A stretch of DNA of 64,000 nucleotides, taken from positions 18,793,306 to 18,857,305 of the forward strand of contig NC_133215.1 of the NCBI RefSeq assembly GCF_040436345.1, written 5' to 3'. Shown here one piece after another: positions 1-26,900 of the stretch. The first letter of the stretch is position 1. The number at the start of each line of letters is the position of its first letter. Below the pieces are notes generated by a model. That model saw only the letters and a program-made list of their open reading frames with translations. It did not search any database and had not been told where the DNA came from. Both the position numbers and the translations under genes were made by a program. Source of the stretch: Pagrus major (Eukaryota > Chordata > Actinopteri > Spariformes > Sparidae).

Positions 1-3000
1 AAGTTATCATCCCCCAACTATGCATCATCAAACAATATGTGCTTCAAACAATATCACATGATATTCAGTAGTTCTCCTTAAGCTATAACATAATTAAAGA
101 GAAAAACAACATTCTCCAAAATTATTTTAAAGTGATTTATTAAGTAAGTAAGTCATTTTACCAAAACAAGCTCCATGTCAAGCAAATTATTTAACAAGCA
201 AGACTGGTGAAAAACATTAAGTGCAAATAACAGTGCTAAATTTAGACAGTCGAATAAAGTCTTCTTCTAATTCACTTTCAATGAAATCTAAATTACTGTA
301 TTTTTTGATTGATAAATGGTCTCAGGGCTGACGATGACTTTGACCAAGGTGGGGGTTGAGGGAAAAAAATAGTATTTGATATGTTTGTCTACTTGTATGG
401 CAACATAACAACAAGGGTTCAGTAAGTATGTCTGGTCTGACTTCTTGTTGTTAGTTATTAATGCAAGGATTTGACTAACTGATGATGATGTGAACACACA
501 GTAGAACGACGTGGTCTTTAGTTGTGTAAAACAGCACCAATGCAATCATTATAAATCTCTCTAAGTAGTCTCTCAGGATGAAAATGTGTGTATAACACAA
601 GTTGTGTTCCGAGCTCACAATCAACAAACACAGCAGTTGGCAGAAGCTGGACAGAATATGAAGATTTGCTTTTTATAGGCAGAGAACATATATGTGAAAT
701 TGCCTCAAACTCAAAATGTTAATTAAAGTTAATTTAAGTCAGCAGTTAAACTTGTCATTTCCTTTCCTTGGGGCTAGAGAGTGGCTGCTGGGTTTTATAT
801 TGGGATTTACAGTAGCATGCTAGTAATGGCGTATAATTAAACACCAGCCTCGTTTGACTGGAAAACTTTCAATACAATACTTGTCCCCTATAAATGTGTT
901 TCCTCTTTTTGAAAAGTGCTCTATGAATGAAGAAATTAATAAGAAAATTCTCTCATTTGGCTGAATCTGGTAAGCGTCTTATGGTAATTTTAATTAATCT
1001 TATTATTGACAATAATCAAGCCATTTTTTAAATTTCAGAATGGCTATTGAAACTAAAAACAAAGAAAAACAGCATATATCCTACACTGGACAACTAATAA
1101 TCCATTTGGACTTTCTTCATTTTTTAAGATGAAATTTAACATTTCACATTTCTTTCACAAAGGCTTGAAAGATTTTATGCTGGCAATGTTAAGTTCTTTA
1201 TTCCAGAACAATGCACAACATTTCCAGATTGTACAACCTTGTCTACATCTTCAATTATCATTTGTTAATAAATCATCAGATGAGAACAGCCAATGAAATC
1301 TTACATTCACATTTTATTCATATATCCCTTACACTCAGCACTGAAACAAAGACATTAATGACTTGAAAAAACTTAGCCCAAAAAGTAATTTTCAAATCAA
1401 GTAAAAGCTAGGCTATATTTCCGAATTATTTTAATTCAAATAAACTACTAAAGGTACTGACTTTATGCCTGTAAACAATAAAAGAAATGTAAATCCTCAA
1501 CAAACATCAACAATTGAAGCATTCAAAATATGCATTTAAATGCACACGAAAATGTAAATAACAGCTTGCAAGCAAACTGTTCATGAGCATTTGGCAATTG
1601 GTAAGTATAAGATTTTTTTAAAGAAACTTGGGTTTTCCTGATCCACAGGATCAGACCAGATTCTTTTTTATTATTATTAATGGATCCATTTTTGTTTATG
1701 TGAAAGTCTGACCCATATTCCAAACCTGTGGGCTATGTTTGTTTGTTCTTTGTGTTAAAAATGCTCCACTGAATTTATTTATAACACTACCAAAATGCTG
1801 TGATTGAGGTACCTTCAAGTGAGTGGTAGAGGGCAGAAAATAAATCAAAGAAGCCAGCAGTTTTGGTTAAGACAGCACATGCATCAGGGAACACTGTCAT
1901 TAAGAAATGTATATTTTGTGTCTGTTTTTTTCAACATTTATTAGCTGAACACACCTTAAAAGTGCTGACGTTGATTGAAGATGGCATTTTAACTTTTGCT
2001 TGTTCTGAAGATAAAAGAGGCTGTCTCTGTCCAGTCTGCAACAGATCCACTCTGTCACTTCTCTTTCCATTAATATACAAAAAAGTATTACAAAATATGA
2101 TCTAAAAACATTAAAAGGATTTTTAATTTTTTTTTACATTAAATAAATTATTCTTTGCTACAGGCTTTATTTTCCTTGTGCAGGCCTGTTCAGCTGTCGC
2201 ACATACAGTATTTAAGGCCCTCGAAAAAAATAAGGTAAACACTTACTATGCAGCACTCAAATGTATCAAATGTCAAGTTAAGAAAAAAAAACATCCTTAG
2301 ACATTATTTATTAAGAGTCGGACTATAAAAGTGTAATCAGCAAAGGTGTGGTTTCATAATTTGATGATCAAACTATCCCTAAAATAAGAAGCTTATTGAC
2401 AAAATAGATTTTGAATAGGTTTCTCCACTAAATTGTCTTAAAGATTCCATTTCATGCTCAATATCATGAGCCTTAAATTGGGATCAGGGGGAAAAACTGT
2501 GATTGGGACAAATTTAAACCAAACATTTCTCAGAATAGAATACATTCATTTTCTACAACAGTAAATGTCGTCATTCGACGTTTAAATTTAATTCAAGCAT
2601 TGTCTCTGTTATATAGAAGAGCAGTGTCAGTATAAACATCACGTAACTGTTCAACCATAGGCAAAGCCTCAAACCATCTCCAACTAAAATAATATATGGC
2701 ATCAACCATATGTCTACATAAGACTTAACAGAAAATAAATAATCTCCACTTCATCTCCACTGAGAGATCTCTCACATATCTACTGACTTATGTGTCCAAA
2801 TGTCCTGTTTTGGTTTTTTTTTTTAGACATCATATGTGATTCTGTCAGTTTTTTTTTTATTTCAAACTCAGAGAATGCAAACATAAATATGTTATCTGTT
2901 TGTCTTACTCTATTTGGTTTTTGCAAACACCACTGGCTCTGAAAATGTCCAGCATTAGGTAAGATTATGCTTTCAAAAATGTTTAGTAAAAGATATCTAC

Positions 3001-3078
3001 AGTGTGGTCAAACTCCTTTTGTTGGTTCAATAAAAAGTAAATAATAATAATAAAAAAGAACGCATTTTAAGCTCGTTA
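1..3078. other. AT-rich flank downstream of stim2; probably contains its 3' UTR
   Basis: No exon-like reading frame is recognisable on either strand. The stim2 stop codon lies at 3079-3081 on the minus strand, so the right part should be stim2 3' UTR. Minus-strand AATAAA hexamers occur at 2856-2861 and 2166-2171, and either could be the cleavage signal. The rest is AT-rich single-copy-looking sequence with short A and T runs. The split between UTR and intergenic DNA is inference. Confidence 0.45.
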
Positions 3079-12589
<9,511 letters not shown>

Positions 12590-13300
12590 TTTGGGTGCTT
12601 GATAATATGGTCGTCCTGAGTTGAGAAACTCTTCAAAGCAGATGGAGAAAGAACATACGCCGTACCGACCCCCGTTTAGGAGACACAAGTGTCAGTCTGC
12701 GAAAAGTGTCAAGCGATCTGTGTTGCTATTACGGGTACAGACAGAAGTGAGATGTGATACTGATGAATCACTTGAGAAATCGGGTAGCTGAATAAGTGCA
12801 CCTCGAAGTGGAGGAAGCGCACAAAGACAGACTTCAAAAGGATTGCGGAGTCATCCAAACACGAGGTGGCTGTGGGTAAAATAACAAGGTGGCTGTGCGT
12901 AAAAATACTCCAAAAAGTTGCCAATGGTATTCCGGCGAGATGGCTCTTATAAATCCATACTGGGTAGAATAATAAATTAGGATAAAAGATTCTGAGGCTC
13001 ATCCATCGTTAATATAATCCAGCGTTATAACCACACGCGCAGCAGATCTCAGGATTTTCAGGGCGCATGAAAACACCCTTTTTATGTCAGATGATGTTAC
13101 AGATAATCCTGCTCAGGCTACACCCCGCCTCTCTGTTCCTCTTGTCCAGTTGGAGTCTGCTTTGTGTCGCCTTCTGGTGTCTCTATAAGCCAGCTAATCG
13201 TTCATGTCCAGAGCTCTGTTCCCTCCTTGGTCACCCCTTTCCCAACAGAGACGTTGATACGTGACGTTCTTACTCGGAACTGAGCGCTTCTCCTCCTTTC
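12590..13300 (-). promoter_or_regulatory. stim2: stim2 5' UTR and presumed promoter region
   Basis: This is the sequence immediately upstream of the stim2 ATG (12589-12587). It has a moderate CpG content near the gene (around 12640-12720 and 13010-13050) and a pyrimidine-rich tract at 13285-13335. No TATA box at a convincing position and no upstream coding exon were found. The transcription start cannot be placed from sequence alone. Confidence 0.4.
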
Positions 13301-13906
13301 TCTCCCCCCTACTCCCTCTCTTTCTCTCTCTGGCAGCAGGGCCCCCAAACACCTTATTATGTTTCCAAACCCACTGCCTAACCCAGCACACACAGATCAA
13401 ACATTCTAGTTAGCCTCAGTGTTGATCCAGTGACCTCAATATACAGTTTTTGGATATGCTTCAATCTGTCATCTGTAACAGAGCAAGTGAGCATAGAAAC
13501 ACAGTCTCCTAATTGGTGATTTTACTATCCTGTTTGGTTTTGTGGCTTTACTGATAATGGTTTGGGTGGAGGATCAATTAAAGCCTCCAGACTCCACTAT
13601 TGCTTGAGATCTAGACTGTCATGCCAGGAATAGCATGTCATATTTCACATCATGGCCAGGCTGTCTGGGTCTGACAGTTGTATCCATGTTCACAGATCTC
13701 CTAGCTATGTGAATGGACTCAGTAAATGTTTGCACACCTGTTTGTGGGGCTTCTAATGATGTCTGTATGTGGGTTGCAATTTCTTCAGCACATTTGCACA
13801 GAAACACTCAGACGCACACAGTTTACCTCATTAAACTACAATTCTTTAGTAGAAACGTCCAGAATGTGAGGGACACAAACAGACCACCAGGCTACCCATG
13901 TACACA

Positions 13907-13908
<2 letters not shown>

Positions 13909-13967
<59 letters not shown>
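13909..13967. repeat. (CA)n microsatellite
   Basis: An uninterrupted run of about 29 CA units. The surrounding reading frame is only the repeat translated as His-Thr and is not a gene. Confidence 0.95.
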
Positions 13968-13971
<4 letters not shown>

Positions 13972-14234
13972 TTACAGTTACAAGGCGTCAGGTTTCATTC
14001 CAGCAATTCAGCAACCAGTTTAAAAATAGTGGGGCAGATTTGACCTCTACCCTGTGGAGCATGCCCATGTGGCAAGTGTCCAATAAGGCCTCAGCGGGAT
14101 CTGAGTGAGGAGACAGCATATGTGGATTTTACATGATTTCATCCCCCAACTTCTGCAGAACAGATACAGTTTATTAAAGGGAGCCGCAAGTAACGAATGT
14201 GACTGCAGATATCAAAGTGATATAGTTTCAATAT

Positions 14235-14572
14235 TATTAGATTTAGCATTTAACATTTAGATTTATCATTTAGATAGTTAATATTTAGATTTAACCTTAA
14301 GATTGAATATGTTACATTTAGCATTTAGATTTAACCTTAAGATTTAGATTTAATCTTTAGATTTATATTTAACCTTTAGATTTAGATTTAACCTTTAGAT
14401 TTATATTTAACCTTAAGATTTAGATTTCGCATTTAGATTTAACATTAAACATTTTGATTTAACATTTCGATTTACATTTCGATTTAATGTTTAGATTTAC
14501 CATTTAGATTTACATTTAGCATTTTGTTTTAACATTTCGATTTAACATACAATTAGCTTTAGATTTAACATC
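14235..14572. repeat. Degenerate AT-rich tandem array (ATTTAGATTTAAC family)
   Basis: Roughly 340 bp built from imperfect copies of short units such as 'atttagatttaacctt', 'catttagattt' and 'acatttcgattt'. The spacing varies in steps of about 6-19 bp. It ends against a T run at 14578-14593. It has no coding potential and looks like a minisatellite grown by slippage and unequal exchange. Confidence 0.85.
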
Positions 14573-16670
14573 TAACTTTTTTTTTTTTTTTTTACATATA
14601 AACATATTTTTACCAATTTGTCTCAAATGGAAATGGAAGCTAGCCTTTAGCTAAATATAGCAAACATATAAGTTTGAAATCTGCAGTCAAATTTTTACAT
14701 TCAGTGCCCTATAGACTACATGTATGACTTTACCTACAATGTTAATGGAATACTGAAAGGGCATCCTTTAGTAAACTGCTGTGTCCGAGTTGATATCAAA
14801 CACTGAATCAAATCAAGACATGATGCATCAGTCTGTCACTAAGAATTGACACAAAGAGCCATAAATCCAAACGTTAGGCAAATATGCAACACATATGCAA
14901 GAAATTAAGTGATTAACATCAGTGTCAGGGAAACTCCTGACTGTGGTTTTTAAAGGTAACATAATCTGAATGACATGTGATTCCTGACTTGATTAGTAAA
15001 TCAGTTCAAAGTTCAACCTGCTGAACAAGAGAGGCAGAACAAACTATGAGTTTGAATCTGTGCAAATAATCATTGCTCCTCATTGCAAAAGACCAAAAAC
15101 AAAACCACGGTGGGTCGTATTAAAATTAGTTCTATTTGCTGTCAGGAGGCATGTTTCACTTTGTTCCTTGACTTAGCAGTAACTTACATAAACTTAGTAC
15201 AGTGACTTTGTTCAAAGGCTTCAGTGAAATAAGCATCACTGCTGTGTACACAGCACAGGCAACAGAGGGACTGATTATGTTTCGATTTGCACTCTGATAC
15301 AATAAACAGAACACTGGTTAGAAAACAAAGGCCTTCATCTCCCAGAATACATTGAAAGTGTATTACATATTATCACACACATACACAGCTCTCATCAGTA
15401 AATGACATCTTTGATATAAAAAAGTATGTTGGGACTTATCAATTAAACCCAATGACCTAGAAGATTTAAGGCAGTCAATGACTGCAGGTAGATTTGCTTG
15501 TTTTAATTGTCTGGCAACAAGTCTCCTACAAACCTTAGCTTGGACGTTTCTTTTTCATGGAGGAGAGTTAAAACTTCCATTATGACTGATAAGTAAATAA
15601 GATGCACAATAATGTTGGCACATTCATCAGTATTGACAGTTAAAAGCTTTTAAAATAAAATATCGGCATCAGCTCAAAATGACCATTTCTTCAGATTTGA
15701 CAGGCCGATAACATAATGTTTTAATTATGCACATGCGACCCAAACGGTTGACTACTTAGTCCACTACTTAAATTAAAATGTATAATTGGGTGCACCAAAA
15801 TGATGTGCTAGTGCACCTAAATGAAACAGTTAGGTGCACCAGTGCAACCAGTGTGAAAGCTGGTCTGGAGCCCTGAATTTGGCAATCTAGTCCCAAAACA
15901 CACCAGTGAAGATTAAAGAAAGAGGAGACAAGCAGAGGAGCTGCAGTCTAGCAGACTATCAAGAGACGCACTACAAGCCATTTCCACTTTGAACAGCCGA
16001 ATGAAGCCAAACTCAAATAGGTGTCAACATGACAAATTCTATTTGGTAACAGAAGTGAACTCACTATGTAGAATCATACAAAAAACAAATGTACCTCGGC
16101 AAAAGCTTATAAAATATTATATGAATAAAATAATATAATAATATTCCTTGGTCCGTAAAAACTATGTTACTCTTACAACACAGGTTTCCCTTGCACACAA
16201 CGCATAAATCAACAAGCTTTTCAGTGAAAACATGATGTCTGTAGAGAGAGAGCACAGTGAAAACAGCTTCCAAACCCACAGGCATATAAAAACAAAATGG
16301 TTCTTGTACAAAGGTTGTTGTGAGAGTTAGAAGGCAGTTTCATCTTCTTTTAGGTGAATGTTCCTGGATCACAAGGTCCTTTTAAGTGGGGCTTTTGACA
16401 TGTCCACAACACACCACAAGAGGGAGCTAAATAGAGGCATTTTCTTCAACCAAAGTCTTCTCTCCAACTCTCTTTAGCTGTCCTGATGATCACAGTCGCT
16501 CTTTGACGAAGGCTTTCCGAGCCTGCAGTGTGTGTGCATTTACTCACAGGTCCATGATCCTCTTTGGAAAGTACATGCACACATGGTCTCACTCAGTCTT
16601 TCAAAGCACACATACAAATGACACACAAACAACACACACACACACACACACACACACAGAATGAGTATTA

Positions 16671-21871
<5,201 letters not shown>

Positions 21872-22260
21872 CTTCCAAATAACCCCCCACCCCCCCGAAA
21901 AAAAAGAAATCCCAACAATCGCGAGATCCCTCCCCCAGCCCCCCTCCCTTGCTCACCAAAGCCAACGGCACAACATACAAGAGCCAGACTGGGAGGAAAG
22001 GCAGGCGGAGAAAGAGGGGGAGGTGTGACGGGGCAAAGGGGTGAGAAAGAGGGGGAGGGAGCGGCGACGGGCAGAGGGCAGACGCCAAAACAGCAGGCGT
22101 GGGAAAGTTGCAAAGTCGCGCGAGAACGGGAAAACTCTCACAATCGACATGAATGAAGACGGGCCAATTATATCGCGAGATGAGGAGCGAAACCTCACAA
22201 CCTCCTTTTTTTTTTCTCACAAGGCGCCCTCACTGTAACTCGATTCCCACGCCTTATTGA
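21872..22260 (-). promoter_or_regulatory. rbpj: CpG- and G-rich rbpj promoter with consensus RBPJ sites
   Basis: This GC- and CpG-rich region lies directly upstream of the rbpj ATG. It contains three matches to the RBPJ/Su(H) consensus YGTGRGAA: CGTGGGAA at 22098-22105 (plus strand), TGTGAGAA at 22214-22221 (minus) and CGTGGGAA at 22244-22251 (minus). It also holds two TCGCGAGA elements (21919-21926 and 22173-22180), which are most of the BANP motif TCTCGCGAGA. On the sense strand there are long G tracts just before the ATG (around 21886-21899) and further up (21926-21950). No TATA box is evident. Function is inferred from the motifs. Confidence 0.6.
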
Positions 22261-23979
22261 GCAATAAAGCAAACTACACCTCTCTGTGTTGAAGAGCTGT
22301 TAACACAGCCTGAAGATTAAAAAGCCTTTGAAATATATATTCTTATATAAAAGTCTTCATATGGCCTTTATAAGGGCAGTAATTATTATTCTTCAAGAAA
22401 CATCAGTGTGCTTTGAAGGTCTTCAGACCAACGAGAAAGAGATTATAACAACAACTTTACAACCCAGCATCAGACTCAAACAACAGAATTAGTATTTTGG
22501 AATAAGTTTTATTGCATTAACTTACTTTCAAATGGTTAATATAAAAAAATAAATGTATAAAAGTTGGACTGAAAGTGAATTTCATCAATTTAGACAGTAC
22601 TAGATGAAGAATAATACCAAAATCTCTCACAGCATTTGGATATTCTAGAAATTGAACATATGATTTTGTAAAATGTATTAAAAAAACAAACATAATATTT
22701 ATATTAACTGCCAATCACAGAAGGGGCAGATTTATTTTGTGGCAGCAATGGTAACAGAAAAACAAGAATCTCACAATGAACTACTGTACATGGGCAACAT
22801 ACGGTGGGGTAACTTTCTATAAATTCATGACACATTTAACAAAATGTGAAAAATGGCGACTTACAAATAGCAAAACCCTGGCAAATGAAAGGGGGGGGGT
22901 GGGGGTGGGGGTGGGGTGGGGGGTGGGGGGGGGTGACAGACAATGCCAACATAGAACGGGGCATGAGTAATGACACACAAAAAGGCAGTTTTATGACTTA
23001 TGGCTTTTGAAAACCTAACCAAAAAGATCACATGCATGTTTCTGAGTCAACCAAAATGCAAAACAAGCAAATTCCTGTGGGTTTCAATAGTCTTCTAACA
23101 TGCCCTCCTTCACTCCCCCCTCAACACATGGTAACTAGCAGCATCATATGTCACACCACTGGACACTTGCTGAGTGAGGGAACAGTGTCGGAGGGGGAGC
23201 AGAGGATTGCAAAGGGAAAATACTTGAGCAAGCTGACAATAACAAATGAAGTACAAGAAAGGAACAATATGTCTCAGAGGTCTAACTTTCATCTTTAAAA
23301 CCTCTATTTCCCCTTGCTGAAATATCACTTCCATCTTCCACTGCACAGTGGAAATAACCAAATAAACCCAACACATTCTTGGTAGCCTTTTCTCTTGAAT
23401 GTACATTATTTACTGTCTCCTTCTGCTCTTTGTGAGTCAGTCGCACAAAAAAACCACTTCTGTTTTCATAGTAATGCAACAATGCTTAAGATGGCTGCAG
23501 TGATCCCCAAGGGGAAGTCAACAAAGGCTTGTTAAGCCACTACTACAACAACACCCTGCTACTATAGTCAGTACGAGATGAGGAATGAAAACCAGCGTCT
23601 ATTAAAATATAGCCAAACAGCAGATTAACAGTGTCAGTCTTTATAGTTTTAAATTCTCAAACTATTCTTGGCCATGTTCTTCCTGAGTCAGTTGAGATAT
23701 TTGGCAGGGGTCAGCTGCTTCATATCTGAAGATCTTTGGATAAAGTCTTTAAACATTTATGGTCCTGTAAAGTAGTGAGTAAAAATTGAAAATATGAGAG
23801 AACAAAACAAGAGGCGCTGTTTGAAAGAAGAAACCCATCGAAGTTCAGAGACAGAGAACCGTCATAGTTTGGACAAATAAAATCAGTCTCCTGTTTCCCG
23901 CTTTCCAAAAGTTTTCAGGTTCTAACTCCAGCAGTAGTGATGTAAACAGTGTCCTCTGGTATTGTTGTCTGGCCCCATT
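22261..23979. other. Region between rbpj and hgsnat, including the likely hgsnat 3' UTR
   Basis: No exon was seen. Minus-strand AATAAA at 22508-22513 is a plausible hgsnat poly(A) site, and a second candidate lies near 22727-22735. Both would give a 3' UTR of about 1.2-1.5 kb. A G-rich run occupies 22890-22934. The rest is AT-rich. Confidence 0.4.
22890..22934 (+). repeat. G-run low-complexity tract (GGGGGT units)
   Basis: Nine G runs of four to nine bases separated by single T residues. This easily satisfies the sequence rule for intramolecular G-quadruplexes. On the hgsnat transcript strand it would read as C-rich. Confidence 0.9.
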
Positions 23980-26900
23980 TTAAATTTTCCAGAAAATCTT
24001 CTTTCTGTAAAGCACGTAGGAGATTAACACCCAACAGGAAGTAGCCACGAGGTTCTGGGTGAGGTGCTCAGCGTGGGATTGGCTGTTGGCCATTCGCCAA
24101 CGGAAGGGGAAGTAGTCCTCCAACACTTCATGGCCCACGTACACGAGGATGGAGTTCATACCTGGAATCACATACATAAGTTAGGGTGAAGCGAATGTAA
24201 TGCAGCAATAGTCCAACTAGTAGACTTAATTTCTCTGTACTCAAACGGCCCATGCCAGAAGTTAGGACAGTTACGCAATTGTGCAGACTTAATATGAACT
24301 ACTTCCCCACAAATACCTGGCCTCTATATTCATATCAAACTCATTTAAAATACTATTTTGAGAAACGGAAGGTTGAATTGGTACATTTGTGATGTCATCA
24401 AGCTCCTGTACAACATGCTTTTTGTATAAATAGTCAATGTATCTGACTATACGATGCAATGCTCACCAGGGTAGTAGAAAGGTGCTCCAGACCACCACTT
24501 TTTCACATCCACTGTGTAGTAGACCACCACTAGCAGCACATATGCAAAACAGGCCAGTGTTGTCACATAGGACAGAGACCTAGAAGTGAAATGAACACAC
24601 ACATGCAGCATTGTTAAAGACTTTTTACTGCAAATATTTATCATTTAATTAAGGGCTTTAATTCATGTAGAAATGCTCCATTTCTTTTTAGACTATCTTC
24701 ACAAAGTTACTTTGGTACAAAACACAACAATTTTAATTCAAACCCCATATTTCAACAAATTCTGACTGTGCAGACGACCCCATGCACCAACATGAATGGG
24801 TGACTAGCTCGGCCATTAGCTCAAAATTTAAGGTAGCTGCACTCTTTGACTGCATTTTCTGATTAAATATTTGTGTGTTCAATATTTAGTACAAGGGATG
24901 TATGTGTAAAACCTGGACATGATTAGAATTGTTTGACTTATACATCAGTGTGTGTGAAGTTGGGTAGGGGGAAAGCTGGTAAATTGTCACTTCCCCACCA
25001 AAAGATAAAATATAGAAGGCAAAAAAGAACCATACAGCAGAGAAAATACTAGAATCAGAGCCACATTAAGTAATGCAGCACTGAAGTAGTGAAAAACAAA
25101 ACCTAAAACAAAAGAACCAAGAACAGAAAGATATCAAATAGGGTGGTGCACAACCATAAAAAAGATAGGAATGTCACTTATTTTTTTAAAGTCAACTGGC
25201 AGCAACTTCCTCAAAAATTCAGTCATCAGATATCAAAAAGCCATTGCTAAGCAAACATTGTTCCATCTGAAAGTGCCTAGAAGGAAACTTTACCACAGGT
25301 TCTTGTTGACAGGAATGAAGCCCTCGTCTGTGGAACACTTGGTCAAAACTGCTGATATGACTCCCTGTGTGTTACAAGAGACTATTAATCAGCAAAAAGT
25401 GTTAATAAATCCTGTTGAGCGAAACTCTGACTCATACACATACTGCAGAAGCATAAGATGTAATATAACATGTTAACGTGCTTACCAATGAGAGGCTCCA
25501 TATTAGGAACCTTGACATTATGCTTGTGTGGAGATCCCTGTAGTGTAAGATTATTTTCCCTGCCTGGGGACATTTAAAAAGACAATGATATCATTAAAAT
25601 GTTCTTCTTTTTGGTTGTTATAATGACATATATTATTATCAATTTTGACAGAAGAAATATAAATAAAAGCAAGACACAAAAAGGAAGAGAGAAGCTGACA
25701 AATACACATTACAAACCTGCAATCCAAGAAAAGCCATGAGGATAGAGTTGATGCTGCCCAGAACACCTTCTGGATCATACGGCATACGAGTTGCATAAAT
25801 CACCTGAATTCAAGTAGAAACAGGAGTAGATTTTTGTAAACATACTTCACCCTTGCATCACCTGAAATATTAGCAAAGTCAGGGTTCAGAGAGAAACCTG
25901 AGATGAGGCTCAAGCTTAACATCCAAAGTCATAGAAAGACTAAATGTGACCACTGTTGTTATGCAAGTCACTAACCCGTGACGAGGGGGTCTGGTAGATG
26001 TGGTTTTCTCCAAGCAGCCATCGGTCAAGGAAACCAGCCGCTCCACCGGTGCAGTTAGCATATAGGCCCATGTCCCCGATCCCACCTGGACCCAGGTAGC
26101 CCCTGTTCAGAAGAGGGGTAACACGTGCAAGGTTAATATTTAAAATCAAACACAAAATTTTAAAAAGTACAGAGTAGCCTTGAATGGACAAACCAAACAC
26201 CGGGTCAAGATACAGCCATTTGTGTTTTTAACTTTTCAGCGGCCACGTGAGGGAAGGGTGAAACAAGGGTGTTCAAATGGTTGCAATCTTTTACCTCACT
26301 GCTAGATGCCACTAAATCCTACATACTGGACCTTTAAGGGAGTTTATCAATTTGGATTTAATTCTTTGTGCTTATTTTTTCAACCATTTTAATCACTTCC
26401 TTTATGAAACATTGCAAGGAAACAATTGTACTGCAAAAAATACTACACTAGCTACAGGAAACAAAAATGTTCTAACAGCAAAAGGTAAACATTTGTTCAC
26501 AGGTGTAGATCTGGAGCTACTAGCTGGCAATTAAGCAATTAAGAGTGCATTCCTCTGCCTCCAAATATATATTAATGACAGAAAATGTTTAGAGATTTTA
26601 AACCTGCAAATGAACCTTGGTCTGAATCAATATGTAGTGATAGACACAAGTAAAGAAAGCACAACGATCACACTGAACTGTAATTGCCTTTCACAGAAAC
26701 GCATTCAAAAGACCAAAGACATGAATACTTTTAAGAAGTGGACAAAACCTTGCTGCTGGCTGAGGATTTCCGTTATCACACTGATGCAAAAACACATGCA
26801 AACATGCTCTGTTTGACTCACGTTGGGCAATCTGGTACAGGAAGGATGAAAGTGAGGCAGAGCCAGAGGATTTCTAAGAGAAGCACACACAGCCAGGCCG

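Larger units (their letters stand above)
13301..16670. other. Intergenic region between stim2 and rbpj, including rbpj 3' UTR
   Basis: No exon was recognised. It holds two CA microsatellites (13909-13967 and about 16632-16658), an AT-rich tandem array (14235-14572) and otherwise AT-rich sequence. A minus-strand AATAAA at 14171-14176 is a possible distal rbpj poly(A) signal. In human, CCKAR and TBC1D19 lie between RBPJ and STIM2. No trace of either is visible here. Confidence 0.5.

Noticed and set aside
13713-14108. 131-aa plus-strand frame
   Set aside because: Its middle is the (CA)n repeat, with no start context, domain or splice partner.
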